From positions 1,426,001 to 1,490,000 of the forward strand of contig NZ_JNLL01000001.1 in assembly GCF_000703085.1 (NCBI RefSeq): a DNA stretch of 64,000 nucleotides, in the 5' to 3' direction. A model generated the notes under the pieces. That model ran no database searches. It was not told the DNA's origin and saw only the letters and a list, made by a program, of their open reading frames with translations. Origin of the DNA: Persephonella sp. KM09-Lau-8 (lineage in GTDB: Bacteria; Aquificota; Aquificia; Aquificales; Hydrogenothermaceae). Made by a program: the position numbers and the translations under genes. Below are positions 1-8,223 of this stretch, piece by piece (position 1 is the first letter of the stretch; each line of letters opens with the position of its first letter).

Positions 1-487
1 GGCAAGATTTGAAGCAATATTAGAAGATTTCAACCTTGAATGGTGCGTCAGATGTATGGAATGCACAACAAGATGTCCAAAAGAAGTTCAACCTTATGAA
101 AACATAATCAGACTTAGAATAATGGCAGCAGAAGCTGGATACAAAACTCCAGGAGAAATCCACGCAGAGATATTTGAACAGGATATATATAACAGAGGTC
201 TTTTAAATGAAATGCTGCTACCAATGAGACAGGAAGGAATTCTCGGTGCTATCAAAAGAGCACCATTTGGAATTAAAATGATGCTCAAAGGAAAAGTTAA
301 TTATGCAGATTTCTTTGGTGGTCATAAAGTAAAAAGACTTGATGAAGTTCAGAAAATATATGAAGTGGCTAAGCAAAAGGAGAAAGAAGTCAAAATTAGA
401 CTTCCACAGATTATGGGTGTTATTTATGAAGATAAAAGAAAAACAAGAAAAAGACTCAATTATGCAGAAACTGGAGGTAATGAGTAA
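1..487 (+). CDS. Fumarate reductase/succinate dehydrogenase-type iron-sulfur subunit, C-terminal part
   Basis: The frame is open from base 2, so the gene starts before the window and only about 161 codons are visible. Near the visible N-end is a CxxCxxCxxxCP [4Fe-4S] motif (bases 44-78), followed by a helical tail of about 130 residues without further cysteines. This is the C-terminal half of an SdhB/FrdB or HdrC-like protein, which carries electrons between a flavin subunit and a quinone or thiol partner. The stop overlaps the region of the next start, an HdrB-like gene. That pairing is known from SdhABE/F-type and Hydrogenobacter-type fumarate reductases. HdrC of a heterodisulfide reductase-like complex is the alternative. 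The missing 5' part would decide. Confidence 0.7.
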   Translation, partial: ARFEAILEDFNLEWCVRCMECTTRCPKEVQPYENIIRLRIMAAEAGYKTPGEIHAEIFEQDIYNRGLLNEMLLPMRQEGILGAIKRAPFGIKMMLKGKVNYADFFGGHKVKRLDEVQKIYEVAKQKEKEVKIRLPQIMGVIYEDKRKTRKRLNYAETGGNE

Positions 488-1371
488 TGGCTGAATTAAA
501 ATATGCCTTTTATACAGGATGTTCTGCAAAAGGTGTAGCTCCTGAGCTTTACAATTCCACAAAACTTGTGGCAGAAAAACTTGGAATGGAGCTTATAGAA
601 CTAGAAGCTGCTACATGCTGCGGTGCTGGAGCTGTTCAGGAAAAGGATGAATTCCTTGCACTTACAATAAATGCAAGAAACCTTGCCCTTGCTGAAGAGC
701 TTGGTCTTGATATGCTTACTATCTGTAACACATGCACACTTATGCTTAGAGAAACAAAATTCAAACTGGACAATGACCCTGAACTAAAAGAAGCGGTTAA
801 TGAAGTTCTCAGAGAAGCAGGACTTGAATACAAAGGAACTTCAGAAGTTACCCACTTTTTATGGGAAGTGATTGATGGAGTCGGTCTGGATAAACTCAAA
901 GAGATGGTTATAAGGCCACTTAAAGACTTTAATATAGCACCATTTTATGGCTGCCATATCATAAGACCTCCGTATCTCATTGGGTATGAAGACCCAGATA
1001 ATCCAAAATCAATAGAAATGATAATAGAAGCTTTAGGTGGAAATCCTGTAGACCACACAGCAAGACTTGCCTGCTGTGGATTCCACTCATTCTGGTCAGC
1101 AGAAGACAAAGTAACCCTTAAACTTACAGCAATGGATGCAGAGTCTGCAAAAGAGGAAAAAGCAGACTTTATGGTAACACCTTGTCCGCTCTGCCATACA
1201 CAGCTTGATGCAATGCAGGAAGAAGCAGAAGAAAGAATTGGAGTTAATATAGGAATGCCTGTATTACACCTTCCTCAAATGATAGGGCTTGCAATAGGAT
1301 TTAAACCCCATGAACTTGGACTTGATAAACACGTTATTTCTACAAAAGAGATTATCAGAAAAGTAGCATAA
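487..1371 (+). CDS. HdrB/SdhE-like CCG-domain protein
   Basis: 294 residues with the two cysteine-rich CCG repeats of heterodisulfide reductase subunit B. The first repeat has TCCGAGAV and CNTC; the second has ACCGFHSFW and CPLCHTQLD. In HdrB these cysteines bind unusual [4Fe-4S] clusters. In SdhE/FrdE-type subunits the same fold serves quinone or thiol chemistry and membrane attachment of a fumarate reductase or succinate dehydrogenase. The start abuts the preceding iron-sulfur subunit gene, so the two are translationally linked. A hairpin with a T-run follows the stop, ending the operon. The physiological direction (fumarate reduction in the reductive TCA cycle or succinate oxidation) cannot be read from this sequence. 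Confidence 0.8.
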   Translation: MAELKYAFYTGCSAKGVAPELYNSTKLVAEKLGMELIELEAATCCGAGAVQEKDEFLALTINARNLALAEELGLDMLTICNTCTLMLRETKFKLDNDPELKEAVNEVLREAGLEYKGTSEVTHFLWEVIDGVGLDKLKEMVIRPLKDFNIAPFYGCHIIRPPYLIGYEDPDNPKSIEMIIEALGGNPVDHTARLACCGFHSFWSAEDKVTLKLTAMDAESAKEEKADFMVTPCPLCHTQLDAMQEEAEERIGVNIGMPVLHLPQMIGLAIGFKPHELGLDKHVISTKEIIRKVA

Positions 1372-1376
1372 AATCA

Positions 1377-1402
1377 GAGGGCAGCAATGCCCTCCTTTTT
1401 TT
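1377..1402 (+). terminator. Rho-independent terminator after the HdrB-like gene
   Basis: GAGGGC (1377-1382) pairs with GCCCTC (1389-1394) across a 6-base loop and is followed by a C and seven T. It lies five bases after the stop codon. Confidence 0.85.
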
Positions 1403-1446
1403 ATTTAGTCAAACATATCAAAAACATCTTTATTTATACCATAAGT

Positions 1447-1470
1447 TGATATATAATTATTCTAATATCA
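1447..1470 (+). promoter_or_regulatory. Candidate ArsR-type operator over the -10 box
   Basis: TGATAT (1447-1452) and ATATCA (1465-1470) form an inverted repeat that brackets a TATAAT box (1452-1457). The start codon of the ArsR-family gene lies 24 bases further on. ArsR-family repressors bind AT-rich dyads over their own promoters, so autoregulation is likely. No strong -35 box is visible. Confidence 0.4.
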
Positions 1471-1494
1471 TTACGTATATAGGTGGGGAATATC

Positions 1495-1806
1495 ATGGAA
1501 GAAATTGTTCATGATGAAAAAGAAAGATGGAAAGATGAAGAGTTTTTAGAGGAAAATGCAGAATTGTTAAAAGCCCTTGCACATCCAAACAGGCTTAAAA
1601 TCATAGGATTTTTAAGTTCTGGTAAGAAATGTGTAAAACATATTTGGGAGGCACTGGATTTACCACAGCCAAATGTATCTCAGCACTTGTCTGTTTTAAG
1701 AAATAAGGGTATATTAGGATATAAAAGACAGGGCTCTATCGTTTGTTATTACATAAAAAACAAAAAAGCTCTGGAAATATATAAGCTACTACTAAAGGAG
1801 GAATAA
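1495..1806 (+). CDS. ArsR-family transcriptional regulator
   Basis: 103 residues from the ATG at 1495, which follows the ribosome binding site AGGTGGGG (1481-1488). The GTG at 1483 lies inside that site and is less likely. The winged helix is complete: ALAHPNRLKIIGFL, then the recognition helix PQPNVSQHLSVLRNKGIL and the wing YKRQGSIVCYYI. A cysteine sits before the recognition helix (GKKCVKHI), where metal-sensing members carry ELCVCDL, but the second cysteine is absent. The signal could therefore be redox or another ligand rather than a metal. A thioredoxin gene starts 3 bases after the stop and is surely co-transcribed, which hints at a redox or sulfur signal. Confidence 0.85.
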   Translation: MEEIVHDEKERWKDEEFLEENAELLKALAHPNRLKIIGFLSSGKKCVKHIWEALDLPQPNVSQHLSVLRNKGILGYKRQGSIVCYYIKNKKALEIYKLLLKEE

Positions 1807-1809
1807 AAT

Positions 1810-2127
1810 ATGGCAGGCAAAGTATGCATAGTGAACGAGTCAAACTGGGAACAGGAAGTTTTAAATTCTGATTTACCAGTGTTAGTTGATTTCTGGGCAC
1901 CATGGTGTGGACCATGTAGATTAATTGCACCTATAATTGAGGAGTTGGCTGAAGAGTTAGAAGGAAAAGCTAAGATATGTAAGCTCAATACAGATGAAAA
2001 TCCAAATATAGCTATGAAATATGGTATTAGAGCAATACCAACAATTATGGTATTTAAAAATGGACAGGTTGTTGATACAAAAGTAGGTGTTCAGCCTAAA
2101 GAAGTTCTCAAAAGTCTCCTTGTATAA
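1810..2127 (+). CDS. trxA: Thioredoxin
   Basis: 105 residues, the normal single-domain length. The active site WCGPC has its cysteines at 33 and 36, and the cis-proline segment (RAIPTIM) is present. It reduces protein disulfides in the cytoplasm and takes electrons from thioredoxin reductase, which is not in this window. A strong ribosome binding site (AAAGGAGG) lies at the end of the preceding ArsR-family gene, with a 3-base gap, so the two form one transcript. A second thioredoxin domain, fused to TPR-like repeats, lies at 49.4 kb. Confidence 0.9.
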   Translation: MAGKVCIVNESNWEQEVLNSDLPVLVDFWAPWCGPCRLIAPIIEELAEELEGKAKICKLNTDENPNIAMKYGIRAIPTIMVFKNGQVVDTKVGVQPKEVLKSLLV

Positions 2128-2136
2128 GGTAGATAA

Positions 2137-2937
2137 TTGAGCGTAGAAATACACCCAACAGCAATTGTTTCAGACAAAGCTCAGTTAGGGGTCAACGTAA
2201 AAGTTGGCCCCTTTTCTATTATTGAAGACCATGTGAAAATCGGAGACAACACAGAGATATCCTCAAATGTAAAAATCAAAAATTTCACAACAATCGGTGA
2301 AAATTGTAATATTTCAGAGGGAGTTGTCATAGGAGGTATTCCCCAGCATCTTGGTTTTAAAGGTGAGGAAACCTATGTTGAAATAGGTAATAACGTAACT
2401 ATTAGAGAATACACAACTATCCACAGAGGAACTTCCTTTGATGATGGTATAACAAGAATTGGAGATAATACTTATCTTATGGCTTATGTTCATATCGCCC
2501 ATGACTGTAAAGTTGGCCATGACACAATTCTCGCCAATGCTGTAACACTTGCAGGGCATGTCAAAATAGGAAATTATGTTTTCATAGGTGGGTTAACCCC
2601 TATCCATCAGTTTTGTAGAGTTGGTGATTATGCAATGGTAGGTGGCGCATCAGCGGTAGACAAAGATATTCCACCATTTACCAGAGCTTCAAAAAACCAC
2701 GCAATGTTATACGGATTAAATCTTGTTGGGCTCAAAAGAAGAGGATTTACCCCAGAGCAAATTAAACTGATAAAAGAAGCATATAGAATCATATTCAGAA
2801 CAGCACCAACACTGGAAGAAGGTATCAAAGAAGTAGAACAGAAACTTCCCCAAACCCTAGAAATAAAAATGCTAATTGACTTTATCAAAACCTCAAAAAG
2901 AGGAATAGCTCCAGAGGCTTCAAAGAAAAAAAGATGA
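2137..2937 (+). CDS. lpxA: Acyl-ACP:UDP-N-acetylglucosamine O-acyltransferase
   Basis: 266 residues with a TTG start. LpxA performs the first step of lipid A synthesis, transferring a 3-hydroxyacyl chain to UDP-GlcNAc in the cytoplasm. The N-terminal two thirds consists of hexapeptide repeats (IHPTAIVSDKAQLG and onward) that form the left-handed beta helix. The catalytic histidine lies in the AYVHIAHDCKVGH segment. The C-terminal helical part begins with the LpxA-like NHAMLYGLNLVGLKRRGF. The stop overlaps the next start (ATGA), an lpxI gene, so two lipid A steps are coupled. This shows a Gram-negative envelope. Confidence 0.93.
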   Translation: MSVEIHPTAIVSDKAQLGVNVKVGPFSIIEDHVKIGDNTEISSNVKIKNFTTIGENCNISEGVVIGGIPQHLGFKGEETYVEIGNNVTIREYTTIHRGTSFDDGITRIGDNTYLMAYVHIAHDCKVGHDTILANAVTLAGHVKIGNYVFIGGLTPIHQFCRVGDYAMVGGASAVDKDIPPFTRASKNHAMLYGLNLVGLKRRGFTPEQIKLIKEAYRIIFRTAPTLEEGIKEVEQKLPQTLEIKMLIDFIKTSKRGIAPEASKKKR

Positions 2938-3749
2938 ATAAAATAGGCCTTATAGCTGGTGCAGGAGAGCTTCCTGTAGAATTCGCAAAGTCAGCCGTCC
3001 AAAAAGAAAAACCCCTAAAAATTTATGCAATCAAAGGTATCACAGACAAAAAAATCCAGAATATAGCTCCAACTGTATGGTTAAATCTTGGAGAAGCCCA
3101 GAAACTAATAGATAGTATGAAACAAGACCATATTATTGATGTGGTTATGTTAGGAAAGATAGAGCATTTTCATCTTATTAAATCCATCCATAGATTTGAC
3201 AAAAGAGCACGAAGTTTTTTTAACCAATTAATAGACAAAAGAGCAAAATCAATTCTTGAGGCAGTTTTAAATGAACTTCAGAAAGAAGGATTTAATCCAA
3301 TTGATCCAACGCCATACTTATCCTCTCTTTTGGTTCCAGAGGGTTTGATTGCAGGAAAATATCCAGAAGAGCACTTTATAGAAGATGCAAAATTTGGTTT
3401 AAAAATAGCAAAAGAAGTGGCAGAACTTGATATTGGCCAGACAGTTGTTGTTAAAGACAAAATAGTAGTTGCAGTAGAAGGACTTGAAGGAACAGACAAA
3501 TGTATAATAAGAGGTGGAGAGTTGGCAGGAGAAAACACAGTTGTCTGTAAAGTCGCCAGAAAAAACCAGAATATGAGATATGACGTTCCTGTTATCGGAA
3601 CCAAAACCCTTAAATCTATGAAAAAAGCCAAGGCAAAACTACTTGCTGTAGAAGCAGGAAAAACATTTTTAGTAGAAAAAGAGGAATTCAAAAAATTAGC
3701 ACAAAAATACGGCATTTCTGTTATAGGTTTTGATTTATCAAATATTTAG
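2934..3749 (+). CDS. lpxI: UDP-2,3-diacylglucosamine pyrophosphatase
   Basis: 271 residues, LpxI family (formerly DUF1009). It hydrolyses UDP-2,3-diacylglucosamine to lipid X, the step that LpxH performs in E. coli. The family N-terminus KIGLIAGAGELPVEFA is present, as is the C-terminal domain around VDKD-like and GTDKCIIRGGEL segments. The gene overlaps lpxA by four bases, as in many bacteria that use LpxI. No membrane segment or signal peptide is visible, in keeping with a soluble or peripheral enzyme. Confidence 0.9.
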   Translation: MNKIGLIAGAGELPVEFAKSAVQKEKPLKIYAIKGITDKKIQNIAPTVWLNLGEAQKLIDSMKQDHIIDVVMLGKIEHFHLIKSIHRFDKRARSFFNQLIDKRAKSILEAVLNELQKEGFNPIDPTPYLSSLLVPEGLIAGKYPEEHFIEDAKFGLKIAKEVAELDIGQTVVVKDKIVVAVEGLEGTDKCIIRGGELAGENTVVCKVARKNQNMRYDVPVIGTKTLKSMKKAKAKLLAVEAGKTFLVEKEEFKKLAQKYGISVIGFDLSNI

Positions 3750-3778
3750 CTTTATTCCCATTAATCCGAAAAATTTTT

Positions 3779-4330
3779 ATGGCTCAAAAACTTTCAGAAA
3801 CAGCTTATATTAGGGAAATTTCTACATATATAAAACAAGCAACAGGTTTTAATATTAATCTATCAGCCGCTGATAAACAAATTTTAAAAGAGTGCATCAA
3901 AAAAGAAATACCACTTGAAACTCTAAAAGAACTTATTAGAAAAGAAGCTTCCCGCTATCCACCAGAAAAAAGAAAAAAAATGAATTTATCCTTTTTAAGA
4001 GAATATATTAAGAAACCTGTTAAATCCAAAGAAGAAACAGCTAAAACTGTAAATGTTCCTCAAAGAAACTGGCAAGAAGTGATTTATAAATTAAATATTC
4101 CTGAGGAAGTATTGAATATAAAAGATATTCTAGAAGATTTACAAGAAATAGCTATAGAAACAAAAATCATTAACTATCTGTGGGAACATCTGCCAACCGA
4201 GGAAAAAAAAGCTCTCCAAAAAAAAGCTATAGAAAAACTTAAAAAAGAGTTTATATTGACAAATATAGAGGTAGAAAAAGTTTTAAAATCAATAATCAGA
4301 CAGCTAATAAAAGAAAAATACAATATCTAA
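3779..4330 (+). CDS. Conserved helical protein of unknown function
   Basis: 183 residues, not recognised. The protein is strongly charged and looks almost entirely helical, with many Lys and Glu residues. It has no signal peptide or membrane segment. The first 70 residues (IREISTYIKQATGFNINLSAADKQIL) look like a compact helical domain, followed by a Lys-rich linker around 75-95 and a second helical half. The start codon has no clear ribosome binding site, so an internal start cannot be excluded. It lies 29 bases after lpxI and 12 bases before another unknown gene on the same strand. Confidence 0.6.
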   Translation: MAQKLSETAYIREISTYIKQATGFNINLSAADKQILKECIKKEIPLETLKELIRKEASRYPPEKRKKMNLSFLREYIKKPVKSKEETAKTVNVPQRNWQEVIYKLNIPEEVLNIKDILEDLQEIAIETKIINYLWEHLPTEEKKALQKKAIEKLKKEFILTNIEVEKVLKSIIRQLIKEKYNI

Positions 4331-4342
4331 AGGAGAGCGGCC

Positions 4343-4660
4343 ATGAAGAAGATAGAAAACATTCCAGAATTTGTAAAAGAACTTGTAAAAAAAGAATATC
4401 CAGATGTCCAAAATGGCTGTGTAATGGTTTATCAGCTTGGAAAGGAACATATGCTAATTGAAGTTTTTGATGAAAATGATAACAAAGCTGGAGAGATAAT
4501 CATTAATCTTAAAACAGACAAAATATACAAAGACGGCAAAGGTTATTCTATAAAAATAGAAGGCACTCCCAAGGGAATGATTAGATATTTCCTTGAGGAA
4601 GGGGGAAGAAAATTAGACGGAAAAGCAGAAAGCCTGTATCCCTGTCTGCCAATTTCATAA
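4343..4660 (+). CDS. Small unknown protein upstream of tRNA-Leu
   Basis: 105 residues, not recognised. It has a good ribosome binding site (AAAGGAGAG) and starts 12 bases after the previous unknown gene. The predicted content is mixed alpha/beta, with an alternating strand pattern around HMLIEVFDENDNKAGEIIINLKTDKIY that recalls a small antiparallel sheet. There is no signal peptide. Two cysteines (QNGC and YPCL) show no metal-site pattern. The tRNA-Leu gene begins 15 bases after the stop. Confidence 0.6.
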   Translation: MKKIENIPEFVKELVKKEYPDVQNGCVMVYQLGKEHMLIEVFDENDNKAGEIIINLKTDKIYKDGKGYSIKIEGTPKGMIRYFLEEGGRKLDGKAESLYPCLPIS

Positions 4661-4675
4661 TATAATAATGTTAAA

Positions 4676-4759
4676 GCCCGAGTGGCGGAATTGGCAGACG
4701 CGGGGGACTCAAAATCCCCTGCCCGCAAGGGCGTGCGGGTTCGACTCCCGCCTCGGGCA
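4676..4759 (+). tRNA. tRNA-Leu (CAA)
   Basis: The acceptor stem GCCCGAG (4676-4682) pairs with CTCGGGC (4752-4758), with discriminator A at 4759. The anticodon stem GGGGA/TCCCC encloses the loop CTCAAAA, giving anticodon CAA (4710-4712), which reads UUG. A long variable arm (CCCGCAAGGGCG region) marks a class II tRNA such as leucine. The T arm GCGGGTTCGACTCCCGC is intact. CCA is not encoded. The gene sits at the border between household genes and an AT-rich accessory stretch, a classic position for integration. Confidence 0.95.
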
Positions 4760-4830
4760 TTTGGTTTTTATGGATCTCCAAAAAATGCTATTTATTTTCA
4801 AATCCTGAAAATTTATCGAAAATTTTACAA

Positions 4831-4919
4831 TTTAGCGGACATACGGGGGACAGATTTGCTTCTTTGAAACCTCATAAAATTTTGTTCTGTGGGGATTTAT
4901 CTTTTCATTTAGTGGACAT
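4831..4919. repeat. Two 12-bp direct repeats, TTTAG(C/T)GGACAT
   Basis: TTTAGCGGACAT lies at 4831-4842 and TTTAGTGGACAT at 4908-4919, differing at one base and spaced 77 bases apart. The spacing and sequence recall the multiple internal repeats at the ends of some IS21/IS481-like elements, but that comparison is from memory. No transposase is present. The repeats precede a short orphan ORF and frame-broken coding remnants. Confidence 0.35.
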
Positions 4920-4957
4920 TTTTAAGTCCCCTTTGCCTGTCTTGAAGGAGGTATGTT

Positions 4958-5170
4958 GTGGAAAAGACAGGCATTTCAAATGTATATATAAGAAAAAACT
5001 GTTGTGTTTTCAGGATGAAACACAACGAAAAAGAATATTTTAAAACCCTCTGTAGTGTTGAAGAAATAAAATCCACAAAAAGTCTAAGAAAATTTACAGA
5101 GGAGCTTAGAATAAAGATTCCAAGCGATGAATGGGATAAAGAAGATAAAAAGACACTTTTAATATTGTAG
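4958..5170 (+). CDS. Short ORF of unknown function, possibly a remnant
   Basis: 70 residues from a GTG with a fair ribosome binding site (GGAGGTAT). The product is charged, soluble and unrecognised. It contains two adjacent cysteines (KNCCVF) and a third further on (TLCSVEE). It lies just behind two 12-bp repeats and ahead of frame-broken coding traces, so it may be debris of a mobile element rather than a working gene. Codon use looks coding-like, but the evidence is weak. Confidence 0.35.
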   Translation: MEKTGISNVYIRKNCCVFRMKHNEKEYFKTLCSVEEIKSTKSLRKFTEELRIKIPSDEWDKEDKKTLLIL

Positions 5171-5194
5171 CTTGGGAAGAGTGTTCATCTGAAT

Positions 5195-5312
5195 ATGCAG
5201 GAGATTTTGAAAGATGAGCTTGAACATGTAGAACATGAAATATTTGACCATGAACTTAAAATAGAAGGATATTGGACATCCAGACGGTGTTATTGAGGTA
5301 GGCTCCTATTAG
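5195..5312 (+). pseudogene. Frame-broken coding remnant
   Basis: From the ATG at 5195 a frame reads a hydrophilic helix rich in Glu and His (DELEHVEHEIFDHELKIEG) and then hits a stop at 5294-5296. A neighbouring frame continues plausibly as GHPDGVIEVGSY to a TAG at 5310-5312. The two together look like the tail of a small protein broken by a one-base change. It runs into the 3' end of the convergent gene. The parent family is not recognised. Confidence 0.22.
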
Positions 5313-5908
5313 ACCTTGTAATTTTCTATTTTTTCTAAAACTTTTGTGGCATAATGTGAAAATAAAAATTCTTTTTTTATAATTTCATATATAGAAATAG
5401 GTAAAGATAAAAACATACCAGGTGTTTTAGAAAGTATTTTAATAGTTGTAAGAGGTAGTTTTTCCATTATATCTTCAGTAACTTTATCTACATTTGTTGT
5501 ATTAGACCAAAGCAAATAAACAGTGTTTCTACTATAATTTATTTGATAAAGAGCTAATGTTAAAAAAGTAAAATTTCTTAAAAGCTGAAGTTCATGCATT
5601 ATTGAAGGTAAAAGAACCGGTTGAGAACTTCCATCAATAGCTAAAGGAAAGGGCATTAAAGAAATATTTTTTCCGATTTCTTTTTTTAAATCATCAATAG
5701 TTTTTCTTAAAAATCTATTAATATCATAGTTAGAAATATTTTTTAAATCTCCCAAAGAATTTATCTTTTTATTGAAAAATTTACTAAGTTCGTTTATTAA
5801 TTCTTTTTCATTTACAAAGCATAATTCCAATTCAGAAATTAAAAATTTACTTATTTCTTCCTTAAATTCTCTTTCTGAAGGTATATAAGGGTAAGGTGCT
5901 ATAGGCAT
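5309..5908 (-). CDS. Unknown protein, last gene of a five-gene cassette
   Basis: 199 residues from the ATG at 5908, which follows GGAGGG at a good distance; the upstream TTG at 5923 overlaps that site. Not recognised. The N-terminal half is charged and helical. A conserved-looking patch PFPLAIDGSSQPVLLPSIMHELQLLRNF lies around residue 85-115. The C-terminal half has moderately hydrophobic helices but no clear membrane span. The gene lies 19 bases after the 418-residue gene upstream and is the distal member of the minus-strand cassette. Confidence 0.6.
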   Translation of the reverse strand: MPIAPYPYIPSEREFKEEISKFLISELELCFVNEKELINELSKFFNKKINSLGDLKNISNYDINRFLRKTIDDLKKEIGKNISLMPFPLAIDGSSQPVLLPSIMHELQLLRNFTFLTLALYQINYSRNTVYLLWSNTTNVDKVTEDIMEKLPLTTIKILSKTPGMFLSLPISIYEIIKKEFLFSHYATKVLEKIENYKV

Positions 5909-5927
5909 AATAAATCCCTCCAAATAA

Positions 5928-7184
5928 TTAATAATTCTCTAATTCTTCCCACTTTTTATTTATTTTTTCTCTATTTCTAACTATTTTTTCATAATTATCA
6001 TTTCTTAGAGCTACTTTTGTAAATTCTACACCTCTTTTAAAAAGCATAAGCCATTGAGATATATTTATTGCCATAGGATTTCCATGATAAAATGCAATTT
6101 TTACCACATTCCCAGCCGATGCTATACTATGGGCATAAAAAAGCATTTTAGTTAGTTTTATATCGTTTCTTATTTTTATTATTTCCTTTTGAGATAAAGG
6201 TAAACTTTTATCAATTTTATCTATAGACAGTATATGATATAAACGAACTATAATTTCTATTACAGCTGGAACAGTACTCATCGTTAAAAAGTGTCTTAGA
6301 TCATATCCATTTTCGTACATCCATCTTGTAAGTTCCGCAATAGTTCTATTTTTTTCTCCAAATTCCCCTATTTGAAGTAATTGGGTAAAACCCCAACCTG
6401 GAATGGGTATTCCTCTGCTAGTACATATATCTGATATTATGTGTAATAACCAAATGACTGGAGCAAATATTTTATCTTGTGTAGGTAAATCAAAAGTAGA
6501 AATTACATGTGGGATTCCTTTACCATCTATTACGGAAACTTGACCATTTAGTATATCTATGACTCCGAAGATTAAGCCAAATAAAGGATCATGTCCTAAA
6601 CTTAACATTCTGTGGTTTCCTGGATAAAAATTGTTGAGACCTCCTGGATTTATACTCATATCATAAGGAACTTTAGCTCTCTCTTCTAAAGACTTTAAGA
6701 AAGGAGATAAATTTCCATCTTCATCGACTCCTAAATTTCTTAACCACTTTGTTAAAGAGCTTCCTTCTTGCTGAAATTTATAGAGATAATTTATATCTTT
6801 TGGAATTTTAACTATAAGAATGTCAATTGCAGATGCTATAACTCCAGCAGTCCCAACAACTAAAATATCAAGTAAGGATAATTCAGGCATTTTAACCTTT
6901 CTTGAAACTTCTTTACTGATATCTTTTTCAACTTTTTCAATTAAATTTTCATCAATAAGGTTATTTAATGAGTTTATTTCAGGATTAGTACCAAAATTAA
7001 AATTCGCCTCATAAGGATTGTTTTTACCTATCTTTTTATAAAGATGATCAACTTTATCCTTTAAATTTTTTATATCGCTATTTGTCTTACTTATTTGGCC
7101 AGAAAGACTATCTGTATTAGATATTAATTGATTTAATCTTATTATTTGGTCTTTTAACTCATTTTCAAAATCTAAGAAATCCAT
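5928..7184 (-). CDS. Unknown protein with a His/Asp-rich, membrane-hydrolase-like core
   Basis: 418 residues. An N-terminal coiled coil (about 1-50) is followed by a hydrophobic helix (about 103-127). The core carries NHRMLSLGHDPLFG (His191, His198, Asp199) and WLLHIISDICTSRGIPIPG (His248, Asp252). This spacing and wording recall the metal-binding signature of the YdjM/DUF457 membrane-bound hydrolases (HRGxTHS and HLxxDxxTxxG). That is a resemblance seen by eye, not a search result. The C-terminal third is helical with several amphipathic stretches. The gene is packed two bases behind the 344-residue gene. The function is unknown; a metal-dependent hydrolase acting at a membrane is a reasonable guess. 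Confidence 0.6.
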   Translation of the reverse strand: MDFLDFENELKDQIIRLNQLISNTDSLSGQISKTNSDIKNLKDKVDHLYKKIGKNNPYEANFNFGTNPEINSLNNLIDENLIEKVEKDISKEVSRKVKMPELSLLDILVVGTAGVIASAIDILIVKIPKDINYLYKFQQEGSSLTKWLRNLGVDEDGNLSPFLKSLEERAKVPYDMSINPGGLNNFYPGNHRMLSLGHDPLFGLIFGVIDILNGQVSVIDGKGIPHVISTFDLPTQDKIFAPVIWLLHIISDICTSRGIPIPGWGFTQLLQIGEFGEKNRTIAELTRWMYENGYDLRHFLTMSTVPAVIEIIVRLYHILSIDKIDKSLPLSQKEIIKIRNDIKLTKMLFYAHSIASAGNVVKIAFYHGNPMAINISQWLMLFKRGVEFTKVALRNDNYEKIVRNREKINKKWEELENY

Positions 7185-7186
7185 TT

Positions 7187-8221
7187 TTAAACCCTCTTAT
7201 TTTTTTCTTCTACAAGATGGTTAATTAGCTTTTCCAAATACTCTATAGATTTTTCCAAATTTTCTATATTTTCTTTATTTTTAGAGTTTTCTAATCTAAG
7301 TTTATCCAGTTCAGACTTTAACTGAGCTTCATTTTTTCTAAGTTCCGAAACTATTTCTTGTATAGTTCTCACATCTTTTTGTTGTCCTAATATAATTTCT
7401 TTAGCAATTGTTTCCAATTTTGCTGCTTGTGATAGCGTAAAATCAGAACTGCTACTAATTAATGCTCCAATTCCTGTTCCTATACTTCCACCAAGTAAAG
7501 CACCGCCTCCAACCAAAACAGTTAATCCCCCTGCCATCCCAAAACCACCTGCAGCAATAGCACCTCCTCCTAGTGTTGCTAAACCTGCAGAAACTGCCGC
7601 AGCACCAGAAAGTCCTAAACTTGCTCCAATAGCTCCAGCAATATATGGAGCAGCCAACCCTCCAGTTACAGCTGCAATTAAAGCTCCTGCAAGCCCAAAA
7701 ATAGCAACTTTAGCCCAATATCCACTTAAGCTTTTATAATTTGAGATATAACTATCTTCTAATTTATCCACATATTCATAAGGGATGTTTAAATTATGAA
7801 AAAGAATTTTCAAATAATCTTTATCCTTATTATATGAAGCTGATATTTCATCATTTTTATGAAGAGGATAGTATGGAACAAAAGTTATTAACTCTAATGC
7901 TATTAAATATTCAGGTAGTTTACTTTTTTTAATTTGTTGTTTTTTATCTACTAATTTTTTAATTTCCGCTAAATCTTCTATTAAATCAACTGATTTATTT
8001 GAATATTTTTCTAATAAATCAAGTACACTTTTTTTCCATCTTTTGTGCCAATCAACTTTTTTCTTTTTGATATCATTTCCAAAAATATCTTTAACTTTAT
8101 CTATCGTAGATAAATCCCCTTCAATGTCTTTTTTAATAAGTAAAGATTGCATGCTAAATAAAATCCTGAGTTCTTGTGGGTCAAGCGCAAATAAATTAAA
8201 AATATCTCCTGTATAATGCAT
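7187..8221 (-). CDS. Unknown protein with a Gly/Ala-rich membrane-insertion segment and coiled coil
   Basis: 344 residues in three parts: a charged helical N-terminal domain (1-165); a long Gly/Ala-rich hydrophobic segment (about 168-254) that could form several membrane hairpins; and a C-terminal coiled coil (about 265-340) dense in Lys, Glu and Leu. The layout recalls membrane-inserting hairpin proteins such as TMCO4-like or pore-forming proteins, but no family is recognised. A clear ribosome binding site (AGGAGG) precedes the start. It sits between the small membrane protein and the 418-residue protein with 2-base gaps, so it is certainly co-transcribed and probably part of one complex. 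Confidence 0.6.
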   Translation of the reverse strand: MHYTGDIFNLFALDPQELRILFSMQSLLIKKDIEGDLSTIDKVKDIFGNDIKKKKVDWHKRWKKSVLDLLEKYSNKSVDLIEDLAEIKKLVDKKQQIKKSKLPEYLIALELITFVPYYPLHKNDEISASYNKDKDYLKILFHNLNIPYEYVDKLEDSYISNYKSLSGYWAKVAIFGLAGALIAAVTGGLAAPYIAGAIGASLGLSGAAAVSAGLATLGGGAIAAGGFGMAGGLTVLVGGGALLGGSIGTGIGALISSSSDFTLSQAAKLETIAKEIILGQQKDVRTIQEIVSELRKNEAQLKSELDKLRLENSKNKENIENLEKSIEYLEKLINHLVEEKNKRV

Positions 8222-8223
8222 AG

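Noticed and set aside
4682-4867. A 61-codon frame starting inside the tRNA-Leu gene
   Set aside because: Its first half is the tRNA sequence itself; the reading frame is a by-product of the GC-rich tRNA.
7450-7720. Low-complexity GC-richer block as a repeat array
   Set aside because: It is the coding sequence of the Gly/Ala-rich membrane segment; units are not regular.
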